64,000 bases of DNA from Clostridiales bacterium (GTDB taxonomy: Bacteria > Bacillota > Clostridia > Christensenellales > Aristaeellaceae), in contig JAFGGL010000036.1 of the NCBI GenBank assembly GCA_016930575.1, positions 1-64,000 on the forward strand, given 5' to 3'. Positions 34,741 through 42,933 of this stretch are shown here, one piece after another; the first letter of the stretch is position 1, and every line of letters begins with the position of its first letter. The translations under genes and the position numbers were made by a program. The notes under the pieces are model-generated. The model made no database searches and was not told the DNA's origin. It saw nothing but the letters and a program-made list of their open reading frames with translations.

Positions 34741-35127
34741 ATGAAAAAATGTCCTCGCTGTGAACTCAATTACATTGCCGACGACGAGAAACTCTGCAAG
34801 GTCTGTATCCGAGAGATCAAGGGCGGACAGAAACAGGACGAATTCGAGCTCTGCTCCATCTGCAATGCCGCGCCTGCGCTGCCGGGCAAGGATATCTGCC
34901 TTGGCTGCTACAAGGAGATCCACAATCATCAGCCGTCGGAGCATAAGCGCACCACATCCGTCGATGAGGAGATCGAGCTTAGCAGCGCAAGCACGATGGA
35001 TGAGATGATCCCGGACGTCAAGGAGGACATGGAGGGCGCCGATTTCGAAGATGAAGACGGCGACCTGTCGCTGGAAACGATCATCGAGGAAGAAGACGAC
35101 GATGACGACGACGAGGAATACGATTGA
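34741..35127 (+). CDS. Zinc-ribbon protein with acidic tail, unknown function
   Basis: A 128-residue cytoplasmic protein not recognised as a named family. Two zinc-binding pairs are obvious: CPRC (4-7) with CKVC (19-22), and CSIC (38-41) with CLGC (53-56). From about residue 73 the chain becomes strongly acidic and ends in an uninterrupted Asp/Glu run (EEEDDDDDDEEYD). GAGGAGG precedes the ATG. It stands between the solute-binding protein and a phosphoesterase on the same strand, so probably in the murC transcript. A nucleic-acid or RNA polymerase contact is possible but unsupported. Confidence 0.75.
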   Translation: MKKCPRCELNYIADDEKLCKVCIREIKGGQKQDEFELCSICNAAPALPGKDICLGCYKEIHNHQPSEHKRTTSVDEEIELSSASTMDEMIPDVKEDMEGADFEDEDGDLSLETIIEEEDDDDDDEEYD

Positions 35128-35157
35128 CCGTGAATAACCCGGCAAGTGAGGCGTGAC

Positions 35158-35850
35158 ATGGCGATCTATGCGATTGGCGACCTGCATTTACCAGGCGGGC
35201 AGGAAAAACCGATGAACGTATTCGGCAGCCACTGGGACGATCACGTCTCCCAAATCATCACACGCTGGAAGCAAACCGTGCAGCCTGAGGATCTTGTGCT
35301 GATCCCCGGAGATATCAGCTGGGCGATGTACTTTGACCAGGCGAAAGCCGATTTGACTTTGATCGCGGGACTTCCCGGCGAAAAGGTGTTGCTGCGCGGA
35401 AACCACGATTACTGGTGGGCTTCCATCGGCAAGATCAGGGACTGGCTTCCGGATACCATGCATGCGCTGCAAAACGACGCTTTCAGGTGGCGGGATTTCG
35501 TCATCTGCGGCACAAGGGGATGGGTATTCCCTACCGCGCTAAGTCCCCTGGATGAACAGGATACAAGGGTTTTCAACCGGGAACTGATTCGACTGGAGCT
35601 TTCACTGCAGGAGGCCCAAAAGCATGGGCTTCCGATGATCGTGATGATGCACTATCCCCCGCTTTTGAAGGATACGGCCGATACGGCGTTTACCGGAACG
35701 CTTGAAAAGTACGGCGTTTCTCTGTGCTGCTATGGACACCTGCACGATACGGGAATCGCCAACGCGTTTCACGGCAGCCATCACAGCATATCTTATCATC
35801 TGGTGTCCTGCGACGCGATCAATTTTACGCCAAAGCTGCTTAAACAATAG
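35158..35850 (+). CDS. Calcineurin-like metallophosphoesterase
   Basis: A 230-residue phosphohydrolase. The metal ligands appear in order: GDLHLPGG (D-x-H), IPGDISW (GD), LRGNHDYWW (GNHD), MMHYPP and YGHLHDTGIA (GHLH). Substrate is unknown; relatives are annotated only as phosphohydrolases. The ATG at 35158 follows GAGG by 6 bases; a GTG at 35146 overlaps that site. A strong terminator follows, closing the murC transcription unit. Confidence 0.88.
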   Translation: MAIYAIGDLHLPGGQEKPMNVFGSHWDDHVSQIITRWKQTVQPEDLVLIPGDISWAMYFDQAKADLTLIAGLPGEKVLLRGNHDYWWASIGKIRDWLPDTMHALQNDAFRWRDFVICGTRGWVFPTALSPLDEQDTRVFNRELIRLELSLQEAQKHGLPMIVMMHYPPLLKDTADTAFTGTLEKYGVSLCCYGHLHDTGIANAFHGSHHSISYHLVSCDAINFTPKLLKQ

Positions 35851-35875
35851 CCGAATACGCATTCCCAATATCGTC

Positions 35876-35898
35876 AACCGCTGAAAAGCGGTTTTTTT
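35876..35898 (+). terminator. Terminator after the phosphoesterase gene
   Basis: AACCGCT-GAAA-AGCGGTT (35876-35893) followed by a T run. Confidence 0.88.
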
Positions 35899-36082
35899 GT
35901 TATACGCGTTCCGGTGGCATCCGGTTCCCAAATTAGGCGTCGTTTGGCGAATAACGGCATATTTTGTGGTTTCTCCCCACCACACTCCCCACCAAATACA
36001 ATTTTCCAAAAAACCTTTATTTCGTCTGCGTTTCAGCGCAGCAGAAAGTTAATAATTTTCTGCAAAAAAGTCGCTGAAACCC

Positions 36083-36111
36083 TTGACAAGTGGTAGATAG
36101 TGCGAGATAAT
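36083..36111 (+). promoter_or_regulatory. Promoter of mraZ
   Basis: Consensus TTGACA (36083-36088), 17-base spacer, GATAAT (36106-36111). Confidence 0.82.
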
Positions 36112-36150
36112 GGGGATAGATAAAAATATTGTGGTAGATTGTGGGGAAAG
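36090..36150 (+). promoter_or_regulatory. MraZ autoregulatory direct repeats
   Basis: GTGG-type elements with 10-base period: GTGGTAGATA (36090-36099), GTGCGAGATA (36100-36109) and ATGGGGATAG (36110-36119) over the spacer and -10 box. A second pair, GTGGTAGATT (36131-36140) and GTGGGGAAAG (36141-36150), lies just before the gene. MraZ proteins bind such repeats in front of their own operon, so autorepression is expected. Confidence 0.75.
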
Positions 36151-36162
36151 GAGCGATTTCTC

Positions 36163-36654
36163 ATGGATGATAAAAATACGAACGCATCCGCCGCTTCCGA
36201 ACCCCGGAATTACGGTTTCTTCGGCTGCCATACCCACTCGGTCGACGAGAAAGGCCGCATCATCATCCCCAACGCCTACCGCGAAGCATTGGGCGAGAGT
36301 TTCTCCATCGGACCGACGCGCTCTTTTGACGGCGTGGCGCTCTATCCCGACGCCGTATACGACCAGATCTTAACCGAACTCAACTCGCTCAATCAGCGCA
36401 GGCCGTACGTGCAGCAGTACACCATGCAGTTTTACAAGCTGTCCAACCGCGATATGCAAAAGGACGGGCAGGGCCGCATCCTTCTCCCCCAAAAGATCAG
36501 GCAGCGCTTTCTGGAAGAGGCCAAGGAAGTGGAGATCAGCGGCAGCAACAACTTCATCCGCATCATGGACGCGTCCAAGGCTGCGGAGATCGAAACCAGC
36601 TTCAACGAGAACCTCCCGACTATTCTGGAGCAGATGGGCAGCAACGAACCGTAA
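36163..36654 (+). CDS. mraZ: Transcriptional regulator MraZ
   Basis: A 163-residue double AbrB-like protein. The two DNA-binding repeats are marked by HSVDEKGRIIIPNAYREAL (about 25-43) and DGQGRILLPQKIR (about 102-114). It has a 17-residue N-terminal extension (MDDKNTNASAASEPRNY) ahead of the usual start. The ATG at 36163 follows AAAGGAG, directly after the repeats. MraZ heads the division and wall (dcw) cluster and represses it in the species studied. rsmH, normally the next gene, is absent. Confidence 0.93.
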   Translation: MDDKNTNASAASEPRNYGFFGCHTHSVDEKGRIIIPNAYREALGESFSIGPTRSFDGVALYPDAVYDQILTELNSLNQRRPYVQQYTMQFYKLSNRDMQKDGQGRILLPQKIRQRFLEEAKEVEISGSNNFIRIMDASKAAEIETSFNENLPTILEQMGSNEP

Positions 36655-36674
36655 GCCCGGAAGGAGCAAGCAAT

Positions 36675-37247
36675 ATGTCGCAATATGTATTGACCCCGCC
36701 GATCAGGAACAACGCCTATGCCGGAGCGCAAAATACCGGACGCTTGTATGTGCGCCCGAACGTCTACCTGCCCAACAGCGAGATCGATTTTAAAACCGGG
36801 ATGCTCAGGCAGTCAGCGCGCCGGGTCGGCCGTACGCAAGCGCTGCGCAGCGAAGCCGGGCGCCTAGATACGGAGTACGTAAAACTGGAATCAATGCTCA
36901 AAGCGCGCGCCAATGAAAAGGGCAGGCGGATGCCGCTGAAATCCGCGGTCCTGCTGATTTTCGCAATCGTGATGCTGTTTTCCGTCATCCTGCTCGTACA
37001 GCAGGGCAATATCATCGCCAAGGAAGAAACCGTCCGCCAGATGAATATAAAGATCCAGGCGACGCGTGATGAGATCGCGAGCATTTCGGCGAAGATCGAC
37101 GAAGCGTCCGATCCGGTGCAGATCTGTTATATAGCCGCTAGGGACCTTGATATGATCCCCGCCGATTCGGCACAGGCGATCTACCTGACGGCTCTGAGCA
37201 CGCGCCCGAGCCAGGACCCCATCGTTGTCCGCGCGGGCAATGACTGA
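36675..37247 (+). CDS. FtsL/DivIC-like septum protein
   Basis: A 190-residue bitopic membrane protein: a cytoplasmic part of about 88 residues, one membrane helix (SAVLLIFAIVMLFSVILLVQ, 90-109), then a coiled coil (about 112-144) and ICYIAARDLDMIPAD, the FtsL/DivIC tail pattern. Position between mraZ and murE is where ftsL belongs. In division complexes such proteins pair with DivIB/FtsQ, which is encoded 4 kb downstream. The cytoplasmic tail is longer than usual for FtsL. Sequence similarity alone is weak. Confidence 0.72.
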   Translation: MSQYVLTPPIRNNAYAGAQNTGRLYVRPNVYLPNSEIDFKTGMLRQSARRVGRTQALRSEAGRLDTEYVKLESMLKARANEKGRRMPLKSAVLLIFAIVMLFSVILLVQQGNIIAKEETVRQMNIKIQATRDEIASISAKIDEASDPVQICYIAARDLDMIPADSAQAIYLTALSTRPSQDPIVVRAGND

Positions 37248-37292
37248 GTACCGCTTCAAACATGTCAAATATGCTGACGCCAAGCAAAATCA

Positions 37293-37321
37293 TTGCCAAA
37301 CCATCCGGTTTCGCGTACAAT
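37293..37321 (+). promoter_or_regulatory. Internal promoter before murE
   Basis: TTGCCA (37293-37298), 17-base spacer, TACAAT (37316-37321) in the 123-base gap, allowing murE and the genes after it to be expressed apart from mraZ control. Confidence 0.6.
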
Positions 37322-37370
37322 AGAAAAGCGTTATCAAACTCCGCCTTTTTTCTGTTTGGAGGACTAAAGA

Positions 37371-38834
37371 ATGCTGCTAAAGGACCTTGTGTTAAGCGTT
37401 CCCGGCGCTGTGGAAAGCAGAGGAAACCTTAATATCGAAATCGGCGATTTAACCATGAACAGCCGCGATGCCGCCCATAACGGGCTTTTCTTCTGCATCA
37501 GCGGCTCGCGCGTCGACGCGCATGATTTTGCGCCCCAGGCCGTCGACAACGGCTGTACGGCGCTTGTGGTGTCCCGTTTCATTGATGGGCTGAACGTGCC
37601 GCAAATCAAGGTGCAAAACGTCCGCTCCGCGATGGCCTATATTTCCTCCGCGTTTTTCGGCCATCCGGCGCGTACGCTGCGGTTGATCGGGGTGTCGGGC
37701 ACCAAGGGGAAAACGACGACCACCTATTTATTGAAGTCCATTATGGAGGAAGCCGGCTTCAAGGTCGGACTGATCGGAACGACAGGCAACATGATCGGCG
37801 ACAGATACATCAAAAGCACCCTGACTACGCCGGATTCCATCGATCTGCACCGCACCTTCCGCCAGATGCTTGACGAAGGCGTGGAGATCGTCTGTATGGA
37901 GGTCAGCGCGCACGCGATCGACATGCACCGTGTCGACGGGCTGTTCTTCGAGGCCGCCTGCTATACCAATCTGTCGCAGGATCATCTGGATTATTTCCAC
38001 ACGATGGAGAACTACTTCGCGGCGAAGAAGAAATTCTTTACCTGCAATTTCGCGCTGAACGTATCGCTGAACATCGACGACGATACCAGCCTGCAGATTC
38101 TTAACGACATGACCGTTCCCTACCTGACCTACGGCATCCGCGTGAATTCCGACCTTTACGCAAGGGATATCGAGATCTCCGAGAACGGAATCCACTTTCT
38201 GATTCAACTGCGTAATATTGAGACCTTTGAGGTCAACATGCAGATGACCGGCATGTTCAACGTCTACAACGCGCTGGCCGCCGCGTCGCTTGCGATGATC
38301 TTCGGCGTCGACGTAGCCGCCATTCAGAAAGGGCTGCACAACGTGAAGTCCGTTCCCGGCCGCATCGAGCTTCTGGATCTGCCGCTACCGTTCAAGGTCA
38401 TATTGGACTACTCCCATTCGCCGGATGCGCTGGAGAACATCCTGACCACCGTGCGCACCTTTACGCAGAACCGCCTGATCGTGGTGTTCGGCTGCGGCGG
38501 CGACCGCGACCAGGGCAAGCGCCCCCTGATGGGCGAGATCGGCGGTCAGCTTGCGGATTTCTGTATCCTGACGAGCGACAACCCCAGGACCGAAGACCCC
38601 TATACCATTCTGGAAGCAATCGAGGAGGGTATCAAACAGACGTCCGGCAAATATACCGTGATCGAAAATCGCCGTGACGCGATCCGCCACGCGTTTGATA
38701 TCGCCGAAGACGGCGATATTGTGATTCTGGCCGGCAAGGGGCACGAAACCTATCAGGAGATCATGGGCGTCAAGCGCCCGTTTGATGAGAAGGCTGTCGT
38801 CAACGAACTGCTGGAGGAAAAACATCCCAACTAA
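37371..38834 (+). CDS. murE: UDP-MurNAc-L-Ala-D-Glu--meso-diaminopimelate ligase
   Basis: A 487-residue Mur ligase. The ATP loop is GVSGTKGKTTTTYLL, the carbamylated-Lys region is near TNLSQDHLDYFHTMENYF, and TSDNPRTEDP contains the DNPR motif typical of diaminopimelate-adding rather than lysine-adding enzymes. It therefore predicts meso-DAP peptidoglycan. GGAGG precedes the ATG by 10 bases. mraY follows after 22 bases; murF, usually between, is missing. Confidence 0.95.
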   Translation: MLLKDLVLSVPGAVESRGNLNIEIGDLTMNSRDAAHNGLFFCISGSRVDAHDFAPQAVDNGCTALVVSRFIDGLNVPQIKVQNVRSAMAYISSAFFGHPARTLRLIGVSGTKGKTTTTYLLKSIMEEAGFKVGLIGTTGNMIGDRYIKSTLTTPDSIDLHRTFRQMLDEGVEIVCMEVSAHAIDMHRVDGLFFEAACYTNLSQDHLDYFHTMENYFAAKKKFFTCNFALNVSLNIDDDTSLQILNDMTVPYLTYGIRVNSDLYARDIEISENGIHFLIQLRNIETFEVNMQMTGMFNVYNALAAASLAMIFGVDVAAIQKGLHNVKSVPGRIELLDLPLPFKVILDYSHSPDALENILTTVRTFTQNRLIVVFGCGGDRDQGKRPLMGEIGGQLADFCILTSDNPRTEDPYTILEAIEEGIKQTSGKYTVIENRRDAIRHAFDIAEDGDIVILAGKGHETYQEIMGVKRPFDEKAVVNELLEEKHPN

Positions 38835-38856
38835 TTTCGTATGCTGAGGTGTTCAA

Positions 38857-39858
38857 ATGTTTCTAACGGTGCTGATCTTTATCCTGTCCGTTGTGTCCGT
38901 CCTGGTCATCGCGCGCTATTTTTTGCCCCTGCTGCAAAAGCTGAAACTCGGGCAGCCGATCCACGAACTAGCGCTGGAATCGCACCAGGCCAAGCAGGGG
39001 ACGCCGACGATGGGCGGGCTGATGTTCGCCGCGGTCACGTCCGTATTTACGCTCGTGTTCTCAGCCGTTGCGGGTTTTTCGGTATCTACGCTGATTCTAA
39101 TTCTCTTCTCCCTGCTCTCCATGATGATCGGTTTCGCGGACGACTACACGAAGATCCGGCAGCAGCATAACCGGGGCCTGGTTTGGTGGCAGAAGGTGAT
39201 CGCGCAGCTGCTGATCGGCTTTCTGTTTTCGGTGTATTGCTATTATACCCCCGCCGTGGGCAGTTCCGTCATCGTTCCGTTCACAAACCTGGAATGGAAT
39301 CTCGGCATTTGGTATCCGCCGCTGATGACGCTTGTCATCATCTTCATCGTTAACAGCGCAAACCTTCTTGACGGAATGGACGGGCTGCTTGCAAGCACTT
39401 CTTCCATCGCAAGCATCGCGTGGGCCGCGATCGCCATGTTTATGCTTCTGACGTCGGCGGTATCCGCGCTCAACGATCTGTACGGCATTCTGTTCTTCAG
39501 CCTGGCGCTTGCGGGCTCGCTGTTTGCGTTCCTTCGGTATAATTATCATCCTGCCAGGTTATTTATGGGCGACACCGGCAGCATGTTTCTCGGCGCGGCG
39601 ATGCTCGGCGTTTCGATGCTGCTTCGCCAGCCTTTGCTGCTGCTGCTCATCGCGTTTACGATGATCGTCAGCTCCGTATCGGTCATTATACAGCGCATCT
39701 ACTACAAGTTGACCCACGGGAAGCGCATATTCCTGAGCTCCCCCATCCATTATCATTTTGAGAAAGCCGGCATGAATGAACCGCAGATCGTCGCTATGTA
39801 TTCGGCGGTCGAGAGCATCCTTGCGGTGCTTGCCGTGCTGTCCCTGCCATGGATATAA
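38857..39858 (+). CDS. mraY: Phospho-N-acetylmuramoyl-pentapeptide transferase
   Basis: A 333-residue integral membrane enzyme with about ten helices that makes lipid I. Family motifs: HQAKQGTPTMGGLMF, GFADDYTKI (metal-binding Asp pair), NSANLLDGMDGLLA and RLFMGDTGSMFLGA, and the HHHxE-like end is reduced to SPIHYHFEKAG. GAGGTG is 6 bases before the ATG. Confidence 0.95.
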   Translation: MFLTVLIFILSVVSVLVIARYFLPLLQKLKLGQPIHELALESHQAKQGTPTMGGLMFAAVTSVFTLVFSAVAGFSVSTLILILFSLLSMMIGFADDYTKIRQQHNRGLVWWQKVIAQLLIGFLFSVYCYYTPAVGSSVIVPFTNLEWNLGIWYPPLMTLVIIFIVNSANLLDGMDGLLASTSSIASIAWAAIAMFMLLTSAVSALNDLYGILFFSLALAGSLFAFLRYNYHPARLFMGDTGSMFLGAAMLGVSMLLRQPLLLLLIAFTMIVSSVSVIIQRIYYKLTHGKRIFLSSPIHYHFEKAGMNEPQIVAMYSAVESILAVLAVLSLPWI

Positions 39859-39874
39859 TCGGGAGGCCCGTATA

Positions 39875-41245
39875 GTGATCGAAACAAACGCCCGCGTACT
39901 GATCGTCGGCATGGCACGCAGCGGCATCGCCGCCGCAAAACTCCTGTTGCGTCACGGCGCCGTACCCCTGCTTAACGATAAGAAGCCGGCGGATGCATTC
40001 GATCACGACCTGGATGCCTTTTTGCATACGCCATGCGAATTCCGTCTGGGTGAAGATCCCGTATCGCTGCTGCCCGAATGCGATCTTGTCGTGATCAGCC
40101 CGGGCGTGCCGCTGGATTCGCCGGTCGTTACAAAGGCGGAGTCTCACGTGGTACCATTGATCGGCGAGCTGGAACTAGCCTTTTCGCTGCTCAAAGGCCG
40201 CGTGATCGCCGTGACCGGAACCAACGGCAAAACGACCACCGTTTCGCTGTTGGGAGAGTTGTTTGCCAATGCCGGGCAGACCGTGCATGTCGGCGGCAAT
40301 ATCGGGTTCCCGCTCAGCGCAATTGCGATGGAAAGCAGGCCCGGCGACGTCGTTGTGACCGAGGTCTCCAGCTTTCAGTTGGAAACCATACGGACTTTCC
40401 GCCCGGAAACCGCCGCGCTGCTCAACATCACGGAGGATCACCTTAACAGGCATACCACCATGGACGCCTATACCGCGTTGAAGAAGCGCGTCTTCGAGAA
40501 CCAAACGGAAGACGATTTGGCCGTTTTAAACTATGACGATACAGTGGTCCGCGGGCTATCCGGACAATTGCGACCGAAGGTTGTATGGTTTTCAAGGCAA
40601 AACGCTGTAGATAACGGCGTTTGCCTGCGGGACGGCACCGTAATCTCTGTAATAAACGGCAAACAGACGCCGGTATGCGGCGCGGACGAGATCCGCATTC
40701 CCGGCCCGCACAACCTGGAAAACGCGATGGCGGCCGCCGTGATCGGCATCGCGTACGGCGTCTCCCCGGAGATCATCAGGGAAACGCTGCGGACGTTTGC
40801 GGGCGTTGAACACAGAATTGAAACCGTTCGCACGGTGCGCGGCGTGACCTTCATCAACGATTCGAAAGGCACCAACGTCGCAAGCACGCTGATGGCCGTT
40901 CAGAGCATGACGAAACCGACCGTGATCATACTGGGCGGGTACGACAAGCACACCGATTTTAACGTACTGGCCGCCGCGATTGCGAAATCAGACTTCATTC
41001 ATCACGCGGTATTGATCGGTGAGACGGCGGAGCAGATCGCACACTCGTTATCCGTAAACGGCTTTCATACCTTTACGCATGCGCGCGATCTGGGCAACGC
41101 CGTGTACAAAGCCGCGGACAAAGCGGCGCCCGGCGGCAACGTGCTATTCTCCCCGGCATGCGCGAGTTTTGATATGTTCCGCGACTACGAGCACCGTGGC
41201 GCGGTGTTCAAGGAGATCGTAGACCGCATGACAGAACAAACCTGA
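39875..41245 (+). CDS. murD: UDP-N-acetylmuramoylalanine--D-glutamate ligase
   Basis: A 456-residue Mur ligase: N-domain LIVGMARSGIAAAKLL, ATP loop AVTGTNGKTTTVSLLGELF, NITEDHLNRH, and C-terminal FINDSKGTNVASTLMAVQS and ILGGYDKHTDF. It adds D-glutamate to the stem peptide. The GTG at 39875 has GGGAGG 8 bases upstream; the open frame before it overlaps mraY and is not conserved. Confidence 0.95.
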   Translation: MIETNARVLIVGMARSGIAAAKLLLRHGAVPLLNDKKPADAFDHDLDAFLHTPCEFRLGEDPVSLLPECDLVVISPGVPLDSPVVTKAESHVVPLIGELELAFSLLKGRVIAVTGTNGKTTTVSLLGELFANAGQTVHVGGNIGFPLSAIAMESRPGDVVVTEVSSFQLETIRTFRPETAALLNITEDHLNRHTTMDAYTALKKRVFENQTEDDLAVLNYDDTVVRGLSGQLRPKVVWFSRQNAVDNGVCLRDGTVISVINGKQTPVCGADEIRIPGPHNLENAMAAAVIGIAYGVSPEIIRETLRTFAGVEHRIETVRTVRGVTFINDSKGTNVASTLMAVQSMTKPTVIILGGYDKHTDFNVLAAAIAKSDFIHHAVLIGETAEQIAHSLSVNGFHTFTHARDLGNAVYKAADKAAPGGNVLFSPACASFDMFRDYEHRGAVFKEIVDRMTEQT

Positions 41246-41258
41246 ACGGGAGCGGATG

Positions 41259-42107
41259 ATGCGCACAGAGCGGGATTTCCCAAATCCATACGACGGCAGA
41301 GCATACGCCCCCGTCCCGGGGAGCGGGCAACCTTATTATAGCGCGCCCTACGGCGGCGCCGCGTATCCTGTTCCGCCTGCGCAGCGCTCCAATCGCACCA
41401 TGGTCCGCTTTATCGTTTTTCTGGTGATCATCAGCGTCGCGTTGATTGTGCTCCAAACCGTCGTTTTCAGGCTGAAGACCGTGTATGTGATCGGAAACGA
41501 CTCCATTTCCGCGGAGCATATCGCCTCTCTTTCCGGGCTGACGCGCGGGGATAATATCTTCTCGATATCCGAGGATTCCGTCCGGGAGAGTTTAAAGGAG
41601 GATCACTGGATCATCCTCAACCGCCTCTACAAGCAGTATCCCGGCGAAGTATACCTGTTTGTGGACGAGCGCGAGATCGTCGCTACGCTGCGGTATCTCG
41701 GCATACAGTATACGCTGGATATCGACGGCATGGTGCTGGAGGAATACTCCGCCATGGATTACCGGGGCGAAGTGCCCACGGTATACGGGTTCAACGTATC
41801 CAACGCCACCGTCGGCGAGTTTCTTTCCGTACACGAAAAGGCGCAGCTTACCGCATATTCCGCCATCGTATCGGAACTGACGATTCAGCGTTACGAGGAC
41901 CAAATCAAAAGCATCAACGTATCCGACACAGACGCGCTTTCCCTGCTGACCAAGAGCGAAATAACCGTACAGCTTGGCAGCAGCGACTATATGCGCGCCA
42001 AGATCGGCGCAATGCGTACCGATATCGCCTACCTGCGGCAACTCGGCGAAACCTCGGGCGTGCTGGACGTCACTACGCCCGAGGACGGCAAATTCAGACG
42101 GGAGTAA
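41259..42107 (+). CDS. divIB: Cell division protein DivIB/FtsQ
   Basis: A 282-residue bitopic protein: Pro/Tyr/Gly-rich cytoplasmic tail (to about 46), one membrane helix (VRFIVFLVIISVALIVLQTV), a POTRA domain (LKTVYVIGNDSISAEHIASL and following) and the beta domain typical of FtsQ. It stabilises the FtsL/DivIC pair at the septum. Two consecutive ATGs exist; the second (41259) has the better spacing from GGGAG. Only about 12 bases separate it from murD. Confidence 0.85.
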   Translation: MRTERDFPNPYDGRAYAPVPGSGQPYYSAPYGGAAYPVPPAQRSNRTMVRFIVFLVIISVALIVLQTVVFRLKTVYVIGNDSISAEHIASLSGLTRGDNIFSISEDSVRESLKEDHWIILNRLYKQYPGEVYLFVDEREIVATLRYLGIQYTLDIDGMVLEEYSAMDYRGEVPTVYGFNVSNATVGEFLSVHEKAQLTAYSAIVSELTIQRYEDQIKSINVSDTDALSLLTKSEITVQLGSSDYMRAKIGAMRTDIAYLRQLGETSGVLDVTTPEDGKFRRE

Positions 42108-42110
42108 GCA

Positions 42111-42911
42111 ATGGACCCAAACATTGTAAAACAAAAACTCAGGCCCATCCGCTGCTTTCTGCTGGATATGGACGGCACGTTCTATCTGGGCAGCCGCCTG
42201 CTGGACGGCTCGCTGCAGTTTCTTGACAAAGTACAGGCATCCGGCAGACAGGCGCTGTTCCTCACCAACAACTCCAGCAAATCCGCCGGCGTGTATGTGG
42301 AGAAACTCAAGGGTATGGGCGTGAAAGCCCCCTTCCTTCGCGTGCTGACTTCGGGGCAGGCGACCGCGGAGTACGCACTGAAAGCATTTCCCGGGAAACG
42401 TGCGTATGTGCTTGGCACGGATATGCTGCTCGGCGAGTTAAAATCTGCGGGGCTATCGATCGATAACCAAAACCCGGATTTCGTGCTGATCGGATATGAC
42501 ACCACCCTGGATTACCGGAAGATGACCGGAGTCTGCGATTTCGTGCGCGCCGGGTTGCCCTACATCGCTACCCATCCGGATCTCAACTGTCCGACCGAGA
42601 CGGGGTTTGCTCCCGATATCGGCGCGATCATCGCGTTCGTCGAAGCCAGCACGGGGCGCAGGCCCGATACCGTCATCGGCAAGCCGAACCGCGGGATCGT
42701 GGATGCGGCGACGCGCATGACCGGCCTGCGCGCCGCTCAGCTTGCGATGGTCGGCGACAGACTCTATACGGACGTCGCCATGAGCGCTTTGCACGGGATA
42801 CTCGGCGTTCTCGTGCTGACGGGCGAAGCTAAACAGGCTGATCTTGTAAATTCTCAGTTTCAGCCGGATTTGATCTTCGATCGCCTGTCGGATATGATAG
42901 AATACCTGTAA
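42111..42911 (+). CDS. HAD-IIA family phosphatase (NagD/phosphoglycolate-like)
   Basis: A 266-residue HAD hydrolase: nucleophile loop FLLDMDGTFYLG, motif II LFLTNNSSKS, the C2A cap region with GYDTTLDYRKM, motif III Lys in VIGKPNRGI and motif IV MVGDRLYTDVAMS. NagD-type enzymes dephosphorylate small phospho-sugars or nucleotides; the substrate is not determinable. It starts 3 bases after divIB, so it is within the same transcript. Confidence 0.88.
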   Translation: MDPNIVKQKLRPIRCFLLDMDGTFYLGSRLLDGSLQFLDKVQASGRQALFLTNNSSKSAGVYVEKLKGMGVKAPFLRVLTSGQATAEYALKAFPGKRAYVLGTDMLLGELKSAGLSIDNQNPDFVLIGYDTTLDYRKMTGVCDFVRAGLPYIATHPDLNCPTETGFAPDIGAIIAFVEASTGRRPDTVIGKPNRGIVDAATRMTGLRAAQLAMVGDRLYTDVAMSALHGILGVLVLTGEAKQADLVNSQFQPDLIFDRLSDMIEYL

Positions 42912-42933
42912 ACGACCGATAAGGATGTGCCCG

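Larger units (their letters stand above)
35899..36162 (+). other. Non-coding mraZ control region
   Basis: Contains no gene. Features: two minus-strand GTGGGGAG elements (35973-35980 and 35985-35992, 12-base period), a GCAGAAA/TTTCTGC hairpin (36041-36063), the mraZ promoter and the MraZ-type direct repeats. Confidence 0.55.
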
